Of a DNA stretch of 64,000 bases, positions 58,395 to 64,000 are shown one piece after another. The position numbers and the translations under genes were made by a program. The notes under the pieces are model-generated. The model did no database searches, was not told where the DNA came from, and saw only the letters and a program-made list of their open reading frames with translations. Position 1 is the stretch's first letter; every line of letters starts with the position of its first letter. The DNA comes from Pontibacter beigongshangensis (GTDB lineage Bacteria; Bacteroidota; Bacteroidia; Cytophagales; Hymenobacteraceae): contig NZ_VFSD01000031.1 of assembly GCF_014332515.1 (NCBI RefSeq), forward strand, positions 1-64,000, in the 5' to 3' direction.

Positions 58395-61300
58395 CTAAAA
58401 GAAGAATCCGAGGTTTACGTTAAACAGCCCTTCTTCCTCTCCTTTGGTATAAGTTAGCGAGATCACGTTCTTCTGGATGATATCAACAAAAAGGCCCCCT
58501 CCCACACCTGTATGCATACTTCGGAAAAAATTCTGTTTCTCGTTGCCGTCGTAGTACACCCGGCCTGCATCAAAGAGGCCCAGCACACCTAGTCTGGCGG
58601 CCGTTACAGAAAAGTTGAGGTCGAACAGCCCCAGCCGCGCCTCTGCGTTGCCGAACACGGCACTGCGCCCGGCAAAGCGGGTACGGCGGTAGCCCCGCAG
58701 GTTATCGGTGCCGCCCAGCGTGGCTGCCTGAAAGAAGCGGAAATCGCCAAAATTATGAGATGCCCCGAGGCGCCCTGCCCATGTAACCTGGAACGGAAAG
58801 TTCGGGCTGATATAGAACCGGAACTCCGACCGGATGTTAGTGTACTGCATGCGCTCCGCGCCAACCTGCTGCTGAAAACTAAAGCGGTTGTGCCAGCGCA
58901 TGCCTATGCGCGGGTTGGCAGTGTTTTCGCCTCCCAGCACTTCCAGGTTGGCAAAGGCCACCGCCCCGACATAGTGCTGCGCCTTAAATGAGCCCTCTTC
59001 GGCATTGTAAATACCCGGCTCCACCCGCCCTGCCACCACCTCCTGCAGCAGGTAGGTCTCCTTGCCGGAGTCTGACACCCGGAAACGATCGTAGGTAGGT
59101 CCAAGACCCACTGTTACGAACGAGTTCAGGTCTTTGGTGAAGGTGGCATGCAGGTCTACGCGGCGGTAGCGTACCCGGTAGAAGCTGTTGTCCTGATCAT
59201 CGGCCGCCTGAGTGTCGTTGCCAAAGCCGTAGAAGTTCCGCTGAAACTGTGGCCCCTGCAGCAGGGCGTACAGGCTCAGGTTCCATTTATTTACCACATC
59301 CCGTATATCAGCGGAGTATTTTATATTAAAGGATTTGGTGAGAAAAGCGAAGTTTGCCTCCAGGAGGTGTTCTGAGGCATACGGTGTTTTCCGGAACTTC
59401 TGAGTGCGCCGCAGCACGCCCGCCCCCAGAAACAGCCCGTCGTCTACGTTATACTGCGCCGACAGCCTGGGCCCGGTATAGGGCAGCTTAAAGTTAGTGC
59501 GGTCGTAGGCATTCACCTCGGCGGCAACAGATGTTTTGTCTTTTGTTTCCGGACCAAAGCGAAAGGTGTTCCCCTCTTTCGTGTCGTATACATAAGTGTG
59601 TTTCTTCAGGCCGCTCACCCGCGATTGATCGCTGATAATGTCTTCACCTATTCCACCAATTATCCGGACGATGATGCCTTTGTTCACGGTTCCGGTCACA
59701 TCAAACCTATCCTGCCCTCCCTGGCCGTAGAGGCGCAGTTCTTTGGTTTCGCTGGTATAAAAGGTGCGCGTAAGCAGGGTATCTCTGATATCGCCCTCCT
59801 TCTTAATTTTGAAAACGGTCAGCCTGGTTTCTTCATCGTTGAGGCGTTCTACTATAAAATGCTCGTGCTTGTCGCTTCCGGTTACGTCTACCATTTCTGA
59901 AATGTGCTCGTAATATGCTTCGGCCACCTGGGGCAGCTGTTCGCGCCGCGCCCGCAGCTTGGCTGCAATCTCCGCCCCCGAAATGGCCCTTATATTCTCA
60001 GGAAACCGCTTGATGGCTTCTTCTATCACACTATCGGTAACCTGCACCCTTATTTCTTCGGCCATCCGGACCCACTCTGCCCGGGTTACGCTGGGGGTAA
60101 AAGTACGGTCCAGGTTGAGGCCACTAAGGCCTAGCCCCACCACATCCTTTATCTCGTAGTCGAAATTCTGAATGTGCCGCACTCCCCACTTACGGGTGGC
60201 CAGCCAGGGCAAAATGCCATCGGCCTTAAAGAACACCTGGTCGCGGTCTTCGGGCACCGGAATGTAGCTGTGTCCATTCTCGAGCTTCTCCTCCTTCCAG
60301 CGCCACTGCCCTTCGTGCCTGTCCCAATCGCCGATGAGCATATCGAAGAGCCGGGCACGGGCAAATGCCTGCTCATCTACCCGGTTGTCGTTGTCTTTCC
60401 CGACTTCGCGCAGTACCTTATCGGTGCCCACCAGGTTTGCTGCATTCCCGAGGCTGGCTACATCTTCGTGGTTCTCGTCAGGATCTTCTTCCAGAAAGGC
60501 AAGTGTGTTTCCGAACTCATCTATGTACTGCCGCAAATAAGGTGTGTTGGGTATAAAGACGAGTTTCGGATTGGTGTGGAACACACCGGCAGCATTGGCC
60601 AGTGGCGGTATGGCCAGCGCACCATAGGGGTGCTGGCCCGATATCTGGTCCTGCAACAGGGCTTTGGCGGCAGTTTCCTGCAGATACTCGGGCAGGGCAT
60701 TGGTAGGGTCTTTATCGACGGTACGCAGGGTATACTCCTGGGCATCGGGGTTCCTGACTTTGAGCGATGCGGTTTGCTTGCCGCCTCCTTTCTGATATGG
60801 TGTAAGGCCATTCAGTTCGTTTTTCATATCGAGCAACGGCACCTCCACCGGTGTTCCCCATTCAGTGCGGTAATGGCCCCCTAACAACTTTCTGCGGATT
60901 TTGGTTGTCAGGTAATCCTGGTTTGCCGCTATTGTAATGGTGCTGTCGGCATAGTTGGTTTTGTCTTCTACTAATGGAGCTTCCGGCCGGGGCTTTTTGG
61001 CATAGAGGGGTGTCCGGAAGGAGATGCTTCCTGTGGACCCATCGCCCTCCGGTACCCAGAACTCCGTCCATACTTCTCCGTTCTCGTAGTAGAGCACCTT
61101 GGCAAAACCCTTCACCTGGTGCAGGTAGCTGGCCCCGCCTCCGGGTTTCACAAATTGCGTTTTGCAGCCAGACCCACTCAGGATATGCGGCAACTTACCT
61201 ATTTTGGCATACTCCAGGGCGTGCTCATGTCCTGCCGCATACACAATGTTGTCGTACTTCTCAAAAATAGTCATCAGGCCCTGTATATAGGCCTGGTAGC

Positions 61301-62177
61301 GTGGGTGTGGTGTGTCTTGCAGAATGCCGCCGTATTTGCGGGCAAACGGATAAATAGAGCCAATAACCGGCAAGGGAAAATACATCCATTCGCGCAGCAT
61401 GGTAAGCGGAAATATGTGGTCTTTCAGGGTAAAGAAACCGCCATGCGCCCCACGGGCCAGCAGCGGGTGGTGCGCCACTATCATAATGTCGCTTCCGCTG
61501 TTCTTCTCGATTATATCTTCCAGTTGCACCAGAAAATCTATTTCGGTGGCAGCCTCGCAGGTGGTGTTTTTACCGTAAGGCCTGTCGAAAGGGTGGAGCC
61601 ACCACTCCGAGTCGATGGCGATGAGGACCAGGTCGTCGCTTATCTTTACCTCGTAAGGCCCAGGGCAGCCGTTTCCGGGCACGTAAAAGTCTCCTCCAGT
61701 CACAATATTCTCTTCTGTCAGATACGTGTTCACATATACCTGTTCGCGCATCACGGCCTCCAGTCCGCCCCGCCCGCTATGGTTCCAGTCGTGGTTGCCC
61801 GGTATCATGTACTTTTCGCCGGCATAGCCTTTCAAAATGTCGAGTTGGGCATTCAGTCTTTTCTCAGAGATTTCACGGTCGTACCGGCCCTCTTCCGGAA
61901 GCCCGTTGTGATACACATTGTCCCCCAGAAAGATAGTGGCACTCCTGGCACCCGCCTCTTCCATTTGTTTCCGCATCAGTATCATGGAGGGCTCCCCCTT
62001 CTCGAGGTCTGGTGCGCCTACATCGCCGATCAGGAAAACTGTGTATAAAAGCTTGTTAGCCGGGTCCGGCACGGCTTTCTCCCAGTTGAGCACTTCGCGG
62101 CTGTACCAGGATTTGTGGGAAGCGCAGGCTGACAGCAGTAAGACAAATGCAAGTGTAGACAGTAAACGTGTAGGCAC
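58395..62177 (-). CDS. Lipoprotein joining a metallophosphoesterase to a BamA/TamA-like barrel
   Basis: A 1260-residue envelope protein. The signal peptide ends in L-L-S-A-C (Cys18). Residues 45-345 are a calcineurin-like phosphoesterase with all metal motifs: G-D-V-G (51-54), G-D-N (85-87), G-N-H-D (127-130), A-H-H-P (235-238) and G-H-E-H (316-319). A middle region (about 410-700) has G-G-G-K (464-467), L-R-T-V-D-K near 484-489, G-D-W-D-R-H-E near 616-622 and D-R-D-Q near 644-647, a layout that recalls atypical kinase folds (weak inference). The C-terminal part (about 860-1260) is a surface-antigen D15 barrel with L-R-G-Y-R-R-T-R-F-A-G and a final Phe-Phe. Such three-part proteins occur in Bacteroidota; their substrate is unknown. 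Monocistronic. Confidence 0.88.
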   Translation of the reverse strand: MPTRLLSTLAFVLLLSACASHKSWYSREVLNWEKAVPDPANKLLYTVFLIGDVGAPDLEKGEPSMILMRKQMEEAGARSATIFLGDNVYHNGLPEEGRYDREISEKRLNAQLDILKGYAGEKYMIPGNHDWNHSGRGGLEAVMREQVYVNTYLTEENIVTGGDFYVPGNGCPGPYEVKISDDLVLIAIDSEWWLHPFDRPYGKNTTCEAATEIDFLVQLEDIIEKNSGSDIMIVAHHPLLARGAHGGFFTLKDHIFPLTMLREWMYFPLPVIGSIYPFARKYGGILQDTPHPRYQAYIQGLMTIFEKYDNIVYAAGHEHALEYAKIGKLPHILSGSGCKTQFVKPGGGASYLHQVKGFAKVLYYENGEVWTEFWVPEGDGSTGSISFRTPLYAKKPRPEAPLVEDKTNYADSTITIAANQDYLTTKIRRKLLGGHYRTEWGTPVEVPLLDMKNELNGLTPYQKGGGKQTASLKVRNPDAQEYTLRTVDKDPTNALPEYLQETAAKALLQDQISGQHPYGALAIPPLANAAGVFHTNPKLVFIPNTPYLRQYIDEFGNTLAFLEEDPDENHEDVASLGNAANLVGTDKVLREVGKDNDNRVDEQAFARARLFDMLIGDWDRHEGQWRWKEEKLENGHSYIPVPEDRDQVFFKADGILPWLATRKWGVRHIQNFDYEIKDVVGLGLSGLNLDRTFTPSVTRAEWVRMAEEIRVQVTDSVIEEAIKRFPENIRAISGAEIAAKLRARREQLPQVAEAYYEHISEMVDVTGSDKHEHFIVERLNDEETRLTVFKIKKEGDIRDTLLTRTFYTSETKELRLYGQGGQDRFDVTGTVNKGIIVRIIGGIGEDIISDQSRVSGLKKHTYVYDTKEGNTFRFGPETKDKTSVAAEVNAYDRTNFKLPYTGPRLSAQYNVDDGLFLGAGVLRRTQKFRKTPYASEHLLEANFAFLTKSFNIKYSADIRDVVNKWNLSLYALLQGPQFQRNFYGFGNDTQAADDQDNSFYRVRYRRVDLHATFTKDLNSFVTVGLGPTYDRFRVSDSGKETYLLQEVVAGRVEPGIYNAEEGSFKAQHYVGAVAFANLEVLGGENTANPRIGMRWHNRFSFQQQVGAERMQYTNIRSEFRFYISPNFPFQVTWAGRLGASHNFGDFRFFQAATLGGTDNLRGYRRTRFAGRSAVFGNAEARLGLFDLNFSVTAARLGVLGLFDAGRVYYDGNEKQNFFRSMHTGVGGGLFVDIIQKNVISLTYTKGEEEGLFNVNLGFFF

Positions 62178-62798
62178 AGTATAGAAGTTATTATTTATAG
62201 ATAATGATCAAACCGAATCCTGCCTGCAAAGCCGCCGGCAGGCCGCCTCAGTAAATGTTCGGACAGGCTGAATGGCAGGAAGCATTCAGGCAAGCTTGTT
62301 TCTCTTCGGCTACGTACCGGGTTCCTCCTGCTAGTGTTTATTAGAAAATGAGCAGCCGATAGCCTGGCAGGCCGGTTATGGCCTGAATAATTCAGAAATT
62401 CGCCTTTTTCCGTTATCATATAACATTCGTAAACATGCACTCGATCGTGTGTAGAAGCATGGTATGCTTTGGTTAGGTTTGTTATACTGAAAATGTGGTA
62501 AAAAGGACAGTTCAGCACTGCAGGACTGGATTTGATAAACGATGACAATCGGGATTTAGTTATAGCCCTGTGGCGCCGGAGCAGCAGTTTTAACAAGGAT
62601 CGGCAGAGGCGAGCCACAACATGCAGAGTTTCAGACAGGCTTGGAGGGGAGTGCTTCGCCAAATTAGAACCTATAGAAGGCTGCACAGCTTATGCTGCAA
62701 CCATCCTGAGAGTCCTTACCTCCTGTAAATACTTGGTTAGGGCCTACCTATTAAGATGCTGACTAAAAAGTCTAACATCTGTGATCTAACATCTAAAA

Positions 62799-62831
62799 AG
62801 CCTCTAGAGGGCCTGTTTCATTAGAATAATT
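62799..62831 (-). repeat. Family-A repeat, copy A26
   Basis: Reverse orientation. The core CCTCTAGAGG (62801-62810) differs at two symmetric bases from CCTCCGGAGG and stays a perfect palindrome. No CAG tail. Confidence 0.85.
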
Positions 62832-62946
62832 GCTCCCAGAGCTAGGAAGGAAAGAAAACAAAATATAGCGGCAGCAGCAACGGCGGCAATCCTTCAGGGG
62901 TATATTTACCGGGCAGCATGAGAAGAGAAAGAAGTCTGAATTTCGG

Positions 62947-62990
62947 AATTATTCTAATCAAAACAGCCCTTCGGGGACCTCTTCTGCTCC
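62947..62990 (+). repeat. Family-A repeat, copy A28
   Basis: AATTATTCTAATC, A run, core CCTTCGGGGA, tail CTCTTCTGCTCC. Confidence 0.85.
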
Positions 62991-63259
62991 TGAGGCTGCT
63001 GGTCCGGCTCGCATGCGACAGATTTTACCTGCATGAATTTAGTAGCATGGGTTGTACATGCAGGAGAGGTATCATACCCCGGCAGGAGCAGGAAGCAAGG
63101 ATTATATTTACTTAATAGGCGGCTTTGCTAACTAAAAGCTGCTTTTGCCGTAACCGCAGATTACAACAGCTGCATTATGCATCACCATCTTTATCTGCAT
63201 TACACATGAGGTTTGGCACCCCTAATACTTCCAGTTTCAAAGGCAGTAGTATACCCTAT

Positions 63260-64000
63260 ATGGATAATAAAATAATTGAACAGGCAAAAGAATTTGTATC
63301 GAGAGTCTTTCAGGAGAAGCTTTCCAAAAAGCTTGTCTATCACAACTACAAACATACCTTCGAGACAGCCAATGAAGCTTTGAAGCTTGGCCAGCTCCAT
63401 GAGCTGCCTGCAGATGAGCTACAGGACGTTGTTCTAGCCGCCTGGTTCCACGACCTGGGCTATATCAACACCTACCAGGGGCACGAAGAGGAAAGCGTTA
63501 GGCTGGCCACTGATTGGCTGGAGGAGCAGCAGTACCCGCAGGAGCGGATACTGCGCATAGCACAATGTATACTGGCCACAAAACATGGTCAGGAGCCCAA
63601 GGCGCTGCTGGAAGAGATACTGGTAGACGCCGATCTTTCGAACATCGGCAGACCTACTTTTTTTGCCACCGCCGAACTGCTTCGCGTGGAATGGGAAATT
63701 TTTCTGGATAAGTTCTTTACCGACCAGGAGTGGGCGCAGTTCCAGATGGACTTCCTGCTGACCACTTCTTTTTACACGCAGGCTGCACAAGGTAAATTTG
63801 CTTCGCAGCTTGGGCTGAACATTCAGGAGCAGCGCAATTTCCTGAACCAGGAAGTTAAAAAGCAGAAAAAGAAGGAGAAAAAGTACCGTGAAACGCTGGC
63901 TCAGCCTAAGCGAGGCATCGAGACCATGTTCCGGAACACCTACCGCACGCACCTGAACTTAAGCGCCATTGCCGATAACAAGGCCAATATGATGATTAGC
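63260..64000 (+). CDS. HD-domain protein with start of a Pycsar-effector-like (PycTM) domain, partial
   Basis: The gene is cut by the window edge after 247 codons. Residues 20-130 are an HD phosphohydrolase domain: H28 and H32 in Y-H-N-Y-K-H-T, His64-Asp65 in A-W-F-H-D-L-G-Y, H75 in Q-G-H-E-E-E-S, H109 in A-T-K-H-G and Asp125 in L-V-D-A-D-L-S. A basic coiled segment (about 195-212, many Lys) follows. From about residue 217, N-T-Y-R-T-H-L-N-L-S-A-I-A-D-N-K-A-N-M-M-I-S matches the opening of DUF5706/PycTM, the membrane domain of effectors in the Pycsar antiphage system. HD-PycTM fusions are frequent in Bacteroidota; whether they act in defence is not known. No pyrimidine cyclase is seen upstream; the downstream side is outside the window. 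Confidence 0.85.
   Translation, partial: MDNKIIEQAKEFVSRVFQEKLSKKLVYHNYKHTFETANEALKLGQLHELPADELQDVVLAAWFHDLGYINTYQGHEEESVRLATDWLEEQQYPQERILRIAQCILATKHGQEPKALLEEILVDADLSNIGRPTFFATAELLRVEWEIFLDKFFTDQEWAQFQMDFLLTTSFYTQAAQGKFASQLGLNIQEQRNFLNQEVKKQKKKEKKYRETLAQPKRGIETMFRNTYRTHLNLSAIADNKANMMIS

Larger units (their letters stand above)
62178..63259. other. Long spacer with repeats only
   Basis: 1082 bases between the phosphoesterase-barrel gene and the HD gene. It contains family-F (62771-62795, TCTAACATCTGTGATC), A26, a decayed A27 (62869-62905, CAG tail and CCTTCAGGGG without AT block) and A28. The minus-strand frame 62195-62686 has no support. Confidence 0.5.

Noticed and set aside
62195..62686. 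Minus-strand frame of 163 codons upstream of the phosphoesterase-barrel gene
   Set aside because: Composition rich in Arg, Ser and His without domain pattern, and no motif I recognise. It looks like an open frame by chance in a 1.1 kb spacer.
46..62990. Family A as a set of intrinsic terminators (palindrome followed by T run on one strand)
   Set aside because: The core palindrome has no room for a normal loop, copies lie in either orientation relative to the upstream gene, and several sit beside a separate, better terminator (for example at 22474, 49591, 53471 and 56651).
46..62990. CRISPR array explanation for the many repeats
   Set aside because: Copies are hundreds to thousands of bases apart, in both orientations, with no regular spacers and no cas genes.

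Overview
The window is a chromosomal stretch of a member of the Bacteroidota, most likely Cytophagales / Hymenobacteraceae and probably Pontibacter-like. The taxonomic call is inference from gene content: a DUF4249 lipoprotein, a type IX secretion sorting domain, a C-terminally short CarB, an OdhB with two lipoyl domains, and promoters of the Bacteroidota -33 TTTG / -7 TANNTTTG type. I see no rRNA, tRNA, CRISPR array, prophage or transposase gene.

Layout. 1-2.2 kb: DUF4249 lipoprotein, outer-membrane barrel and a REP-like palindrome cluster. 2.2-5 kb: carB. 5.4-12.7 kb: a secreted rhamnose-mutarotase-like protein, small genes, an M28 peptidase, an acyltransferase, a lipoprotein with about 27 Thr-Thr-Thr-Gly units and an HTTM protein. 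13-20.9 kb: envelope proteins, a TPR histidine kinase with its NarL-type regulator, DUF3616 and PAP2 proteins. 21-28.7 kb: a DUF4864-like protein, a GNAT enzyme, a MacAB-like export cluster (ATPase, two permeases, adaptor) and two small proteins. 28.9-31.4 kb: an ABC-2 operon with its own YtrA-type GntR regulator, a microprotein, and a clear promoter with a palindromic operator. 31.9-38.3 kb: the 2-oxoglutarate dehydrogenase set (odhA, odhB, lpdA), interrupted by a four-helix-bundle gene lying between perfect 32-bp inverted repeats. 39-45 kb: a WYL-like protein, Vsr, an M28 lipoprotein, RNase D and an omega-amidase-like enzyme. 45.3-51.6 kb: a secreted FG-GAP/T9SS protein, murF, rfbC and a glycosyltransferase. 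52.2-56.6 kb: hflX and a SixA-like phosphatase next to ppk1. 57-62.2 kb: a DUF6268 barrel and a 1260-residue lipoprotein joining a metallophosphoesterase to a BamA/TamA-like barrel. 63.26 kb to the end: the start of an HD-domain protein that runs into a Pycsar-effector-like membrane domain (DUF5706/PycTM), cut by the window edge.

The most unusual signal is not a gene. About 23 clear and 5 decayed copies of one 40-55 bp repeat (family A) lie between genes on both strands, roughly one per 2.5 kb. Each has an AT block (AATTATTCTAAT), an A run, a palindromic core (CCTCCGGAGG and variants) and a CTG-rich tail. Read in one frame it encodes Asn-Tyr-Ser-Asn-x-Lys-x-Pro-Pro-x-x followed by poly-Leu. 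The copy at 46-100 is inside the DUF4249 gene and supplies its signal-peptide core. Family A often lies beside other short repeat modules (families B to F), giving mosaic spacers. A second candidate is the four-helix-bundle gene with its inverted repeats, which looks like a small inserted element.
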